64,000 nt of DNA from JANRKB01 sp033763695 (GTDB taxonomy: Bacteria > Planctomycetota > Phycisphaerae > Phycisphaerales > UBA1924). Of the stretch, positions 8,267 through 17,210 are shown in pieces. The stretch lies in the NCBI GenBank assembly GCA_033763695.1, contig JANRKB010000052.1, positions 28,430 through 92,429 of the forward strand. The letters run 5' to 3'. The translations under genes were made by a program, and so were the position numbers. The notes beneath the pieces are model-generated. The model had not been told where the DNA came from. It searched no databases and was given only the letters and a program-made list of their open reading frames with translations. The stretch's first letter is position 1; each line of letters opens with the position of its first letter.

Positions 8267-11200
8267 TCACTCCGGCTTGGGACGACGGTTGAGTTCCGCG
8301 GGCGTGAGCTTGCGGCGGGTCGCGCCGAAGAGGAACTTGGGCTTGGGCGCGGCGGGGTTGGCACTGGGCGCGGCTGGCGGCGCGGGTGCCGCGGGCTTGG
8401 ACTCGATGACGGGCGCGGGGCGCGGCTGCTGAGGACGCTGGCCGCCCTGACCGCCTTGGCCACGTCCCCCCCCCTGTCGGCCACCCTGATTGCCACCTTG
8501 GTTGCCGCCTTGGTTGCCGCCTTGGTCGCCGCCCTGTTCGCGGCGCTGCTCGTTGCCGGCACCTTGCTGGTCGCCGCCACCTTGGCCGCCGCGGCCACGA
8601 CCGCCGCGACGACGACGGCGGCGCTTGCGCCGTCCGCCCTCGCCCTGCTCGCCGCCTGCTTCGCCGGTTTGGTTGCCGCCTTGGGCACCCTGCTCGGCAC
8701 CCTCGTCATCGCCAGCATCATCGACGTCGTTGTCATCGCCGCCTTGTGACGCGACTTGGGCGTCGGGGTGTGCGACGTCGATGCCGTCGAGACGCGCGGA
8801 GATCGCGCTCTCGTCGGTGTGGGTGACTTCGCCTTCGCCAGCGGCGTTGGGCTGGGGTTGGTTGCGGAAGCGATTGCGATAGCCGCTGGGGCGCGGCGTG
8901 TCGGCGTTCTCGGGGCCTTCTTCGCCGGTGTCGGCTTCGAAGTCGCCGCCATGATCGCCGCCGGAGCCGGGCGTGCCGACGAACTGGCCGTCGGTCATCT
9001 GGGGCAGCGGCTGGCCGTTGGCATCGACGGCCGGGCCATCGCCGCGATTGCGGCCGCGTCCGCCGCGACGACGCCGACGACGCTTGCGCCGCCCGCCTTC
9101 GCCGGGCTGATTGGGATCGCCGCCAGCGCTGGGTGCGCCGGTGTCGCTGGGCGGCTGCGAGCCGTCGCCGTGCGAACCGTCGGCAGCGCCTTGGGGTGCA
9201 CCTTGGGCGGGCGCCGCGTTGGGATCGCCGGTGACTTCTTCATCGTCATAGTCGCCCATAAGCACGGCACCGACGGGGGTCTGCACCGTCGTCGCGCCGC
9301 GCGGGGCTGCGGTCGGGATGATGGGCTGGACTGGGCCACGGCCGCCATCACGTTGGCCGTCACGCCCGCCGCGCTGGCCGTCGCGATTGCCATCACGGCG
9401 TCCATCGCGTTGGCCCTGTTGCTGGCCCTGTTGTGGGCGATCGCCGTCGCGGCGTCCATCGCGGCCGCGACCACGTCCGCCGCGGCGACGACGCCCGCGT
9501 CGGCCACCTTCTTCGCCGCGATCACCACGATCACCGCGATCGCCGCCTTCGCCGGCCATGCCGGAGGCCTCGGCGAGATCGCCCTTGATCTGCTCATCAA
9601 GATCGTCGTCGGAGACATCGACCTCGATCGGGTGCGAGGCGAGTTCGGCGAGTTCCTGCTCGGCGGCGTCGATCGGCTCGGGCTCCATCACGGCGCGACG
9701 CTCGGCGTCGGCGTCGGCGGTCCAGGCTTCCTCCGCGCTGAAGTCTTCGTAGACCGTCAGGTTCTTGGGTCGCTTGGGCTGGGGCAGGTTGTTGAGATCG
9801 ATGTCTGAGCCCATCGAGTCGTAGGCGTAGAACGCCACGCGATCGGGCGGCAGCGTTTCGCTGACGCGCACATCGACGTGCTTGCCGCTGGCGCGTTCGG
9901 CGCGGCTCAGGAGCTGGCGCTTGGTGCTGAGCAGTTCGCCGGCGACGCGTGCGCTGACGACGAGTTCCACCTTGGAGACGCGATCGTGATCGAGCAGTGC
10001 GGCGAGTTCGCGGATCGCCTCGGCGGCGACGGAGTCGGGACGCTGGACGAGGCCGCGGCCGCGGCACGTCGGACAGTCGGCGAAGTGAACGGATTCGTGG
10101 CTGCCGCGCATGCGCTGGCGGGTCATCTGCAAGATGCCAAACTCGCTGATCTGCAGCACGGTGGTGCGTGCGCGATCGCGCTTGAGCCGCTCCTTGAAGC
10201 GGTTCTCGATGTCCTTGCGATGCTGCGGCGAGCGCATGTCGATGAGGTCGTTGATGATGATGCCGCCCAGGTCGCGCAGGCGGAGTTGGCGCAGGATGGC
10301 ATCGACGGCCTCGACATTGGTGCGATAGGCGTTGGTCTCGGCGTCGCGCGAGTCGCGGCTCTTGCCGCTGTTGACGTCGATCGCCACCAGCGCTTCGGTC
10401 TGGTCGATGACGAGGCGACCGCCGCTGGGGAGCGGCACTTCGCGGGCGTGCATCATGGCGATCTGTGGCTCGATGCCGAAGGCATGGAACACAGGCGTCT
10501 TGCCGCTGTAGTGCACCAGCTTGGTGTTGCTGCGCGGCGCGACGATCTTCATGAAGCGTGCGGCACGCTGGAGAGCAAGTTCGTTGTCGATCACGACTTC
10601 GTGGATGTCGGCGGTGAGCTGATCGCGCAGGGCGCGGACGAGCAGGTCCGACTCGCTATAGAGCAGACGCGGCTTGTCGCCGCCGGCGCGGCGCTTCTCC
10701 ATGTCCTTGTAGAGGCGCATGAGATACGCCAAGTCGCGCTTGAGTTCGAGCTTGGTGCGATCCATGCCGGCGGTGCGCAGGATGAAGCCGAAGCCCTCGG
10801 GCAGTTCGAGCTGGTCGAGGATCTCGCGCATCTTCTTGCGGAGGTCTTCATCTTCGACCTTGCGCGACACACCGACCTTGTCCATCTGCGGCATCATCAC
10901 GAGGAATCGCCCCGGGATGCTCAGATAGCTGGTGAGCGTCGGCCCCTTGGTGCCCACGCCTTCCTTGATCACCTGGACGATGACTTCATCGCCGCGGCGC
11001 AGCGCCTGCTGAATCGGCGGGCGCTCGCGACGGGGCGTCTTGTGGCCCACGCGCTCGGTGGTTTCTTCGTCTTCGCCGGGGAAGTAGCGCGGGTGCAGGT
11101 CGCTGACGTGCAGGAAGCCGTTCTCGCCCACGCCGAAGTCGACGAACGCGGCCTGGATGTTCGGCTCCACGTTGTTCACGCGACCGACGTAGATGTTGCC

Positions 11201-11674
11201 GACGCGGCTGGCGGCGGCGAAGCGTTCGGCGTGCAGCTCTTCGAGGTTGCCGTCTTCGACGATCGCGACGCGGCATTCTTCGCCGGGCACGTAGTTGATG
11301 ATCATCTGCGACTTGGTCACGCCGCTGGCGGGCGCACCTTCGCCTTCATCCTCATCGCGACGGCGATCGTCGCGACGACGCCGGTCCTCGCGCCGGCCGC
11401 GACGCGGCTGGCTGCTGGGCTGGCCCGTGCCATCCGAGGCAGCTTCGACAACTGCGTCTTCAGAGGCCTCGTCGCCATCGGCGGCTTCATCGTCGCCGGT
11501 GTCGTCGGCATCGGCGGGCGCGGCATCAGTTTGCTCGGTGTCGTCAGCCGCGGGCGCGACGTCGTCGGCGTGCTCGGCGCGAGCTTCGGGCTCGTCGCGC
11601 TGCGGCGGGGTGTGTTGCTGGTCGTCTCCGCCGTTGCCGGGGAGTTCAGAGTTCGTGTGTTCATGCTCGTTCAT
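8267..11674 (-). CDS. rne: Ribonuclease E/G with long disordered tails
   Basis: 1135 residues. Residues 1-115 are an acidic then Arg-rich disordered head. The catalytic half starts near 118 (SQMIINYVPGEECRVAIVE) with an S1 RNA-binding domain at ~150-252, the 5' sensor region, then the DNase I-like domain. The magnesium ligands are visible: Asp433 in VAIDVNSGK, and Asp476 and Asp479 in INDLIDM. The zinc-link is CPTCRGRG at 534-541, so tetramer assembly as in E. coli RNase E is likely. From ~700 the tail is Arg/Gly/Gln/Asp-rich with three RR-K/R-rich, GGRGR modules and tandem GGNQ repeats; this would be the RNA-binding degradosome scaffold. It acts in mRNA decay and rRNA/tRNA processing. ATG 11674 was chosen; no other start gives a sensible head. 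Confidence 0.94.
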   Translation of the reverse strand: MNEHEHTNSELPGNGGDDQQHTPPQRDEPEARAEHADDVAPAADDTEQTDAAPADADDTGDDEAADGDEASEDAVVEAASDGTGQPSSQPRRGRREDRRRRDDRRRDEDEGEGAPASGVTKSQMIINYVPGEECRVAIVEDGNLEELHAERFAAASRVGNIYVGRVNNVEPNIQAAFVDFGVGENGFLHVSDLHPRYFPGEDEETTERVGHKTPRRERPPIQQALRRGDEVIVQVIKEGVGTKGPTLTSYLSIPGRFLVMMPQMDKVGVSRKVEDEDLRKKMREILDQLELPEGFGFILRTAGMDRTKLELKRDLAYLMRLYKDMEKRRAGGDKPRLLYSESDLLVRALRDQLTADIHEVVIDNELALQRAARFMKIVAPRSNTKLVHYSGKTPVFHAFGIEPQIAMMHAREVPLPSGGRLVIDQTEALVAIDVNSGKSRDSRDAETNAYRTNVEAVDAILRQLRLRDLGGIIINDLIDMRSPQHRKDIENRFKERLKRDRARTTVLQISEFGILQMTRQRMRGSHESVHFADCPTCRGRGLVQRPDSVAAEAIRELAALLDHDRVSKVELVVSARVAGELLSTKRQLLSRAERASGKHVDVRVSETLPPDRVAFYAYDSMGSDIDLNNLPQPKRPKNLTVYEDFSAEEAWTADADAERRAVMEPEPIDAAEQELAELASHPIEVDVSDDDLDEQIKGDLAEASGMAGEGGDRGDRGDRGEEGGRRGRRRRGGRGRGRDGRRDGDRPQQGQQQGQRDGRRDGNRDGQRGGRDGQRDGGRGPVQPIIPTAAPRGATTVQTPVGAVLMGDYDDEEVTGDPNAAPAQGAPQGAADGSHGDGSQPPSDTGAPSAGGDPNQPGEGGRRKRRRRRRGGRGRNRGDGPAVDANGQPLPQMTDGQFVGTPGSGGDHGGDFEADTGEEGPENADTPRPSGYRNRFRNQPQPNAAGEGEVTHTDESAISARLDGIDVAHPDAQVASQGGDDNDVDDAGDDEGAEQGAQGGNQTGEAGGEQGEGGRRKRRRRRRGGRGRGGQGGGDQQGAGNEQRREQGGDQGGNQGGNQGGNQGGRQGGGRGQGGQGGQRPQQPRPAPVIESKPAAPAPPAAPSANPAAPKPKFLFGATRRKLTPAELNRRPKPE

Positions 11675-12218
11675 GGTGTGCGTCGGCCTCGTGCCGTTGT
11701 CTCGGCGTCGGTTCTTCGTCGCACGCGGCCTTGCCTGAAGTTCAGGACGTGCAGGCCCGCGTACGCCGCGGCGTTCACACAGGAATCACAAGCATGAATC
11801 GGAAGAACACGCGACCGGACGCGGCGCGCGCATGTCGCGCACGCCACCTGTCGCCGGGCCGCCTTGGCGCTCCCGCGAGCCCGAAATGGGCCGCGCTCTG
11901 CGCCTCGACGCACCCCGAGAGGACGATCTCGCGAACCCCGGCGGCACACAGGTCACCCCGTGCGCACGGCCGACGCGAAGCGTCCGACTCGTGCGAGGCC
12001 GTCGATTCACCAATTCAGCCGACGCGGCCCGGCGGGTGCATCTGCACGCGCCACACGCATCGGGCGACCCGGTGGTTCGGGGCCCCGCGCCGACCGATCG
12101 TCGCGTTTGCCGCGCCAGCGTGTGGCGGGGCGGCGGCACGCATGCCGCACGGACGGGTCGGGCTGTTCATCCGACGTGCTCGCGCTGCGCGACACGCCGC
12201 TGGTCTGTCTCCCGTGGC
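11675..12218. other. Non-coding region upstream of RNase E/G
   Basis: 544 bp between the divergence-free start of the RNase gene and the stop of the enzyme I gene upstream of it. Short open frames exist on both strands but none has a ribosome site plus plausible protein. It may include a long 5' leader of the RNase mRNA; such leaders mediate autoregulation of rne in enterobacteria, but nothing here proves it. Confidence 0.45.
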
Positions 12219-14006
12219 TTATTCGCCGGAACGCCCGTCGAAGGCCTCGGGAAGGATCTTTCGAGCCCGGTCTCGGAGGTAGGCCGAGACCTGGACATCG
12301 GAATCGAAGGTGATCGCCTGTTTGGCGATCCGTTCGCACTGCTGGAGGCTCACGCTCCGGATCATCCGCTTCAGAGGCGGGATCGAGCTGGAGGTGACGC
12401 TAAGGGTACGCACGCCCAGACCGATGAGCAAAAGGGCGTATTCGACGTCCGCCGCCGCCTCGCCGCAGCAACTGACGGGGATCTTTCTATATCGGGCCGC
12501 GCGGACCGTGTCTTTGATGAGTCTGATGACTGCGGGGTGGGTCGGCGTGTAGAGATTGGCGACGCGTTCGTTGGTGCGATCGACGGCGAGGGTGTACTGC
12601 ACCAGGTCATTGGTGCCGATCGAGAAGAAATCGACCTCGCGCGCGAAGACGTCGGCCATGATCGCCGCCGAGGGCACTTCGACCATCATGCCCACGGGGA
12701 TCTTGGCATCAAATGGGATGGAGTCCTCGGCGAGTTCCTCCATCACGTCGTTGAGCATGTACTTGGCGTGGCGCAGTTCCGTCGTGCTGGTGACCAGCGG
12801 GAACATGATCTTCACCGGCCCCAGCGCGCTGGCCCGCAGCAGCGCCCGCAACTGGCGTTTGAACATCCCCTGATCGCGCAGGCAGTAGCGGATCGAGCGG
12901 CAGCCCAGGAACGGATTTCGCTCGGGCGTCTCTTGCTGGGCCTGGGTGTACTTGTCCGCGCCCAGGTCGACGGTGCGGATGGTCAGCGGCTTGCCGTTCA
13001 TCAACTCGACGCAGCGCTTGTAGGCCTGGAAGTGGTCCTTCTCGGTCGGCTCGTGGTCGCCGGTGAGGTAGAGGAACTCGGTGCGATAGAGCCCGACGCC
13101 TTCGCCGCCGCACGCGAGGACCTTCTTGGCCTCGTCGGGGAATTCGATGTTGCCGACGACCTCGATGTGCGTGCCGTCTTGCGTGACGGATTCAAGATCG
13201 CTGACTTCGCTGAGCGTGAGTTGGTAGGTCCGGCGCTGCGTGATGAGCGACTTGTACTCGGCGATCTGCTCTTTGCTGGGGCTGAGCAGCACCTGGCCTT
13301 GGTCGCCGTCGAGGATGATCGTCTGGCCATCGCGGCAGTGTTCGAGGATGGTTTGCAGACCGACGACCGCGGGGATGCCCAGCGCGCGGGCCACGATCGC
13401 GGTGTGGCTGGTCTTGCCGCCCAGATCGGTGCAGAAGCCGGCGATGCGGCTGCGATCAAAGCCCGCGGTCTGCGAGGGCGTCAGGTCCTTGGCGACGATG
13501 ACGGTGCCTTCGGGCACGTCGCCGATCTTGCTGGGGTGTCGACCGGAGAGCTGGCCGATGAGGCGCAGCGCGAGGTCGTCGATGTCGTTCACCTTTGTGG
13601 TGAACGCCGAGTCGGTGGAGCTGCGGAACTTGTCGGCGAACTGCTGCAAGACCTGGTTGACGGCATAGTCCGCCGTCACCAGCTCCTGCTCGACCATCTT
13701 GCGCATCGGCGCGATCAGGTTCTTGTCCGAGAGCATCCAGACATGGACGAGGAAGATCTTGGCGGCATCGTCGCCCATCTGCCCCTTGGCAGTCTGGTGG
13801 ACCGCGTTCAGTTCGTCGATCGACGTCTTGATCGCCTTGTCGAGGCGTGCCAGTTCGGCCTTGACGGCGTACTTGGAAATCGCGCGACGCGGGACGCGGC
13901 GCGGATCATCGCTGACCGTCACGATCCGCCCGATGACGATGCCGGGGCTGACCGCAAGACCCTTGATGAGGAAGGGCGACGCGGCCTCCACGCCCTCGGC
14001 GTTCAT
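12219..14006 (-). CDS. ptsI: PTS enzyme I (PEP-protein phosphotransferase)
   Basis: 595 residues from ATG 14006; a GTG at 14063 would add 19 low-complexity residues. It transfers phosphate from phosphoenolpyruvate to HPr, the first step of the sugar phosphotransferase system. All parts are present: LIKGLAVSPGIVIG at the N-terminus, the phosphohistidine swivel domain with the active His in GGKTSHTAIVARALG (about residue 201), then the TIM-barrel PEP-binding domain with GVGLYRTEFL, RTVDLGADK, FFSIGTNDLVQYTLAVDR and the active-site Cys in SCCGEAAAD. Length matches E. coli enzyme I (575). No HPr or EII gene is adjacent. Planctomycetes often carry incomplete PTS sets used for regulation rather than transport, so its role here is open. 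Confidence 0.94.
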   Translation of the reverse strand: MNAEGVEAASPFLIKGLAVSPGIVIGRIVTVSDDPRRVPRRAISKYAVKAELARLDKAIKTSIDELNAVHQTAKGQMGDDAAKIFLVHVWMLSDKNLIAPMRKMVEQELVTADYAVNQVLQQFADKFRSSTDSAFTTKVNDIDDLALRLIGQLSGRHPSKIGDVPEGTVIVAKDLTPSQTAGFDRSRIAGFCTDLGGKTSHTAIVARALGIPAVVGLQTILEHCRDGQTIILDGDQGQVLLSPSKEQIAEYKSLITQRRTYQLTLSEVSDLESVTQDGTHIEVVGNIEFPDEAKKVLACGGEGVGLYRTEFLYLTGDHEPTEKDHFQAYKRCVELMNGKPLTIRTVDLGADKYTQAQQETPERNPFLGCRSIRYCLRDQGMFKRQLRALLRASALGPVKIMFPLVTSTTELRHAKYMLNDVMEELAEDSIPFDAKIPVGMMVEVPSAAIMADVFAREVDFFSIGTNDLVQYTLAVDRTNERVANLYTPTHPAVIRLIKDTVRAARYRKIPVSCCGEAAADVEYALLLIGLGVRTLSVTSSSIPPLKRMIRSVSLQQCERIAKQAITFDSDVQVSAYLRDRARKILPEAFDGRSGE

Positions 14007-14140
14007 GGCGTCGGTCGGGGGAGGGCTGCTGGGCCCGGTCGGGTTGTTCTTCTTCGTCGCCACGCGGAGCGGGAGTGTACACGCACGCTCGCGGAGCGGG
14101 GGGGATGGCGCGACACGCGGCACGCTGCGCCGAACATGTC

Positions 14141-14173
14141 AAACAACAATCCGCGGCGCGGGCCGCGGATTGT
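14141..14173 (-). terminator. Hairpin terminator after the PEP-CTERM-like gene
   Basis: Perfect 12-bp stem (14146-14157 and 14162-14173, 4-base loop) 42 bp past the stop of the gene at 14215. The T tract on the minus strand is short and interrupted, so it is a weaker intrinsic terminator. Confidence 0.65.
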
Positions 14174-14214
14174 CGGTGAATCACTGAGATGTTCAACGGG
14201 CACGGCGCATGCGA

Positions 14215-14880
14215 TCAGCGGCGCCGACGCAGCGCGAGCACGCCGCCGACGAGCAGCGCGGCCGCACTCCCGGGGGTGGGCACCGCGTAACCCTCGGCAC
14301 GGACGAGCCACGCGCCGGGGAGCGGCAGCACCTGATCGACACGCTTGGCGAGGGCGTTGGCGCCGAGGTTGGTGGTGTTCATGCCGCTGGTGGCGGGGTT
14401 GTAGAAGTACCACGAGCGATCGACGCGGCCGCTGAGGTCGGCCGCCGCGGGCTTGTCAACGCCCTTGACGGTGAACGCCGAGCACATGACGAAGAACCCG
14501 CCGTTGACGACGGTGTCGGCGATGTCGAAGGTGGTGAAGACCGAGCCGCCGACCTGGGTGGGCACGCGCGTCACCGAGGTGAGCAGCACGGCGTTGAGCG
14601 GATTGAAGTCGCCGTCGGGATCGGCGAAGAGGTACATCGTCACGGGCGTGTTGGGATTGAAGTTCGGGCCAAACGCGGCGGAGAGCGACGTGATCATCGT
14701 GCCACCCGGCTCGGACATGTAGTAGTTGCCCCAGCCGGTGACAGGATTGACGGGGAACGAACTCGGCGGACCAACGGCGACGGTCGTCGTGCCGTTGTCG
14801 TAGGAGTAGGTGATCGCGGCGGACGCGTGGGCGGCGGCGAGCGCGGCGATGGAGAGCGCGAGGGTGGAACGCAACGTCAT
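14215..14880 (-). CDS. Exported protein with PEP-CTERM-like sorting tail
   Basis: 221 residues from ATG 14880, which is preceded by AAGGAG at good spacing. The signal peptide is MTLRST, a hydrophobic core, then cleavage near AHASA. The mature part has many Tyr, Thr and Asn and probably forms a beta-sandwich (ITYSYDNGTTT, VTMYLFADPDGDFN, STYFDIADT-like strands). The last 25 residues are the tripartite tail: VPTPGS, a hydrophobic segment, and four terminal Arg. In this phylum such tails are PEP-CTERM variants recognised by exosortase-like enzymes that place proteins in the envelope. Pro-Thr-Pro replaces the usual Pro-Glu-Pro. The biological role of the mature domain is unknown. It is monocistronic with a hairpin behind it. 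Confidence 0.85.
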   Translation of the reverse strand: MTLRSTLALSIAALAAAHASAAITYSYDNGTTTVAVGPPSSFPVNPVTGWGNYYMSEPGGTMITSLSAAFGPNFNPNTPVTMYLFADPDGDFNPLNAVLLTSVTRVPTQVGGSVFTTFDIADTVVNGGFFVMCSAFTVKGVDKPAAADLSGRVDRSWYFYNPATSGMNTTNLGANALAKRVDQVLPLPGAWLVRAEGYAVPTPGSAAALLVGGVLALRRRR

Positions 14881-15100
14881 GTCTTTCTCCTTGGTGTGAT
14901 GCCGCGCTGCACAGGGGCACATGGAAAATGCGCGACAACGCGAGGCTACCCAGTTGATGACGGCATTCAAGACCAATCGCGGGCGAATGGCGGCAGAAAG
15001 CGAAAAACCCGTAAAAACATGGATGAAACGCTCAGGTCAAGCATGACAGGCACCTTGCGCGATGTTCGGAGATCGAACAGCGCGCGAGGGCGGCAGGAAT

Positions 15101-15126
15101 GAAAACCGGAGCCGAGCGGCTCCGGT
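15101..15126 (-). terminator. Intrinsic terminator of fbaB
   Basis: 9-bp perfect stem (15105-15113 and 15118-15126) with a 4-base loop, followed on the minus strand by a run of four T. It is 37 bp after the fbaB stop codon. Confidence 0.75.
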
Positions 15127-15162
15127 GGGGTGAACTTCAGATAGATGTGGACGCCGCGCGAC

Positions 15163-16302
15163 TTACGCGATCGTCACACTCTTGTCGAGGTACACGTCTT
15201 GGATCGCGTTGAGCAGCTTCACGCCGTCGCCCATCGGGCGCTGGAACGCCTTGCGGCCGGAGATGAGGCCCATGCCACCGGCTCGCTTGTTGATGACGGC
15301 GGTCTTGACTGCATCCTGCGTGTCGCTCTCGCCCTTGCTCTCGCCGCCGGAGTTGATCAGGCCGCAGCGACCGCTGAAGCAGTTGAGCACCTGATAACGC
15401 GTGAGGTCGATGGCTGTGGCGACGCCCGCGGCGGGGTGGCCCTTCTCATCGCTGTTGGAGAGCGCGGTGTACACGCGCTTGTCCCACTTGCCGTACGCGG
15501 AGTTGCCCGCGTTGAGGGCGGCGTATCCGCCGTTGTTGGTGGGGAGCTTCTGCTTGATGATGTCGGCGTGGATGGTGCAGCCGAGGTGGTTGGCCTGGCC
15601 GGTGAGGTCGGCGCTGGTGTGGTAGTCGACGCTCTTGCCGTCCTCGCCCTTGACCTTGAAGGCGTTGGAACGCAGGTAGCACCAGAGCACGGTGACCATG
15701 CCCAGTGAGTGGGCCTCTTCGAACATCGCCGCGACTTCTTCCATCTGGCGACGCGACTCGGGCGAGCCGAAGTAGACGGTTGCGCCGACGGCGATCGCGC
15801 CCATGTCGTACGCGCGGCGGACGCTGCCGTAGAGCGTCTGGTCGAAGGTGTTGGGATAGGAGAGGATCTCGTTGTGGTTGAACTTCACGAGGAACGGGAT
15901 CTTGTGGGCATACTTGCTGGCGACCGAGCCGAGCACGCCGAAGGTCGAGGCGACGGCGTTGCAGCCACCCTCGATCGCGAGCTTGACGATGTTCTCGGGG
16001 TCGAAGTACGCGGGGTTGGGGGCGAAGGATGCGCCGCCGGAGTGCTCGATGCCCTGATCGACGGGCAGGATCGAGACGTAGCCGGTGCCGGCGAGGCGGC
16101 CGGTGTTGAGGATGTTCTGGTAGTTGCGCTTCACGGCCAGCGGGCGATCGGTGCTGGAGAAGACGCGATCGACAAAGTCCGGGCCCGGGAGCTGCAGGGC
16201 GCTCTTGGGCACGCTCTTGGCCTCATAGCGGAGCAGCGGGTCGGCTTCTGCGCCGAGAATGGAGCGGATGTCGGTGGTCGGGGTCGCGGAAGTGAACGCC
16301 AT
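15163..16302 (-). CDS. fbaB: Fructose-bisphosphate aldolase class I (FbaB/DhnA type)
   Basis: 379 residues. It cleaves fructose 1,6-bisphosphate to dihydroxyacetone phosphate and glyceraldehyde 3-phosphate through a Schiff-base lysine, without a metal. The C-terminal half is closely similar to E. coli FbaB: ADIIKQK (Schiff-base Lys region), DLTRYQVLNCFSGRCGLINS (phosphate binding), and DAVKTAVINKRAGGMGLISG. Also visible are SILPVDQGIEHSGG near residue 80 and FLVKFNHNE near 140. Length is typical (about 350 in E. coli). Cytoplasmic, glycolysis/gluconeogenesis. ATG 16302 opens with MAFTSATPTTDIRS; upstream frames have no resemblance. Standing alone with its own terminator. Confidence 0.96.
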   Translation of the reverse strand: MAFTSATPTTDIRSILGAEADPLLRYEAKSVPKSALQLPGPDFVDRVFSSTDRPLAVKRNYQNILNTGRLAGTGYVSILPVDQGIEHSGGASFAPNPAYFDPENIVKLAIEGGCNAVASTFGVLGSVASKYAHKIPFLVKFNHNEILSYPNTFDQTLYGSVRRAYDMGAIAVGATVYFGSPESRRQMEEVAAMFEEAHSLGMVTVLWCYLRSNAFKVKGEDGKSVDYHTSADLTGQANHLGCTIHADIIKQKLPTNNGGYAALNAGNSAYGKWDKRVYTALSNSDEKGHPAAGVATAIDLTRYQVLNCFSGRCGLINSGGESKGESDTQDAVKTAVINKRAGGMGLISGRKAFQRPMGDGVKLLNAIQDVYLDKSVTIA

Positions 16303-17210
16303 GACGCGGTCTCCTCGGAAAGGATGAAGAAGGGAATCGCACCGGGCGGCCGTCGAGGGCCGTCGTGCCTGTTGGTTCGGGTCATGCAACTGCGGACCAG
16401 GGCGTCGCAACGCCTCGACCCCACATGCCGAACGCGCAACTCTAGGACAGCGAGGGGCGTTTTTGCTGGATTATGGGGCGAAACTGCGCATCTGAGCAGG
16501 GTCGTATGGACTGCGCTCGGGTCGGAGAGCGGTCGGCGCAGCCCCGGAGAATGTCCAGGGAAGCGAATCGCGTGCCTCTGAGCGATTCTTTTGCGCCGCG
16601 GGTGGCAGTTCCGAATTCCTGTGGCATGTTTCACCAGACGAGTACCCCGCGGCCCCGCAGGAAACGCTGCAAACGCCGTGGGAAACAGTGCTCGGGACAC
16701 ATTCGCGCAGGATGCGCTCGGTGCTTCTGGCACTTCGCTCTTGGCGAGTTGTGGACTCTTCGGCAGGACTTTGCCGATGAGATCAGCCAGTTCTACACCA
16801 CCGGCGGGTTCGGATTGTTTCAGTCCGGGCCCGTCGTTTTTTTTACCCCGCTTGATCGTGACGCACGAAGACGCCGAGGCGTGCCGTCGAACGCGCGGCG
16901 AGCGCGAGGCACACGGCGCGCATGAACGCGAGCCGCCCCACTGCCGCGTGTCGCGCGATGTGCCTCGCGAAGTGGTCCGTCGCAATGCGTTGGTTTCAGG
17001 ACCTGCGGCGCGGCAGCGCGTGTGAGTCTGCGAAGCCGAATCCGTTTATCACATCACAGGCATGCCCAAGAACCGCGCGCAAGTTGTGGAACACTTGCGT
17101 TTCTTCCTGCGCATGGCCTAGTGAACTCTGACATACAGCCGCCACCAAGGAGGGTCGAGAGACCAGGCGGCTGACAGACAGAGGGCCGGTTTACGGAAGG
17201 AACGGCGCAT
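16303..17210. other. Long intergenic region with an orphan plus-strand terminator
   Basis: 908 bp with no gene I can support. Short frames overlap on both strands; the most protein-like piece is a minus-strand stretch around 16,650-16,860 with no recognisable family. A strong plus-strand terminator at 16806-16844 has no gene in front of it. At 17136-17173 an 8-bp stem encloses a smaller GGTC/GACC hairpin just upstream of the next gene. Confidence 0.5.
16806..16844 (+). terminator. Orphan rho-independent terminator
   Basis: A 9-bp stem (16806-16814 with 16824-16832, two G-U pairs) and a 9-base loop, followed after four bases by eight consecutive T (16837-16844). The shape and T run are stronger than most terminators in this window, yet no plus-strand coding gene ends nearby. 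It may end a non-coding RNA. Confidence 0.6.

Noticed and set aside
9878..11797. Long plus-strand open frame (639 codons) antisense to RNase E/G
   Set aside because: Mirror of the GC-rich rne frame; composition is that of a shadow (His/Asp/Ala runs), no ribosome site, and the minus strand has full RNase motifs.
11831..14435. Long plus-strand open frame across the enzyme I gene
   Set aside because: Antisense shadow; all PTS enzyme I motifs are on the minus strand.
16442..16985. Minus-strand open frame upstream of fbaB
   Set aside because: Partly protein-like but extends as a shadow into fbaB, no ribosome site or family; kept only as an alternative in a finding.
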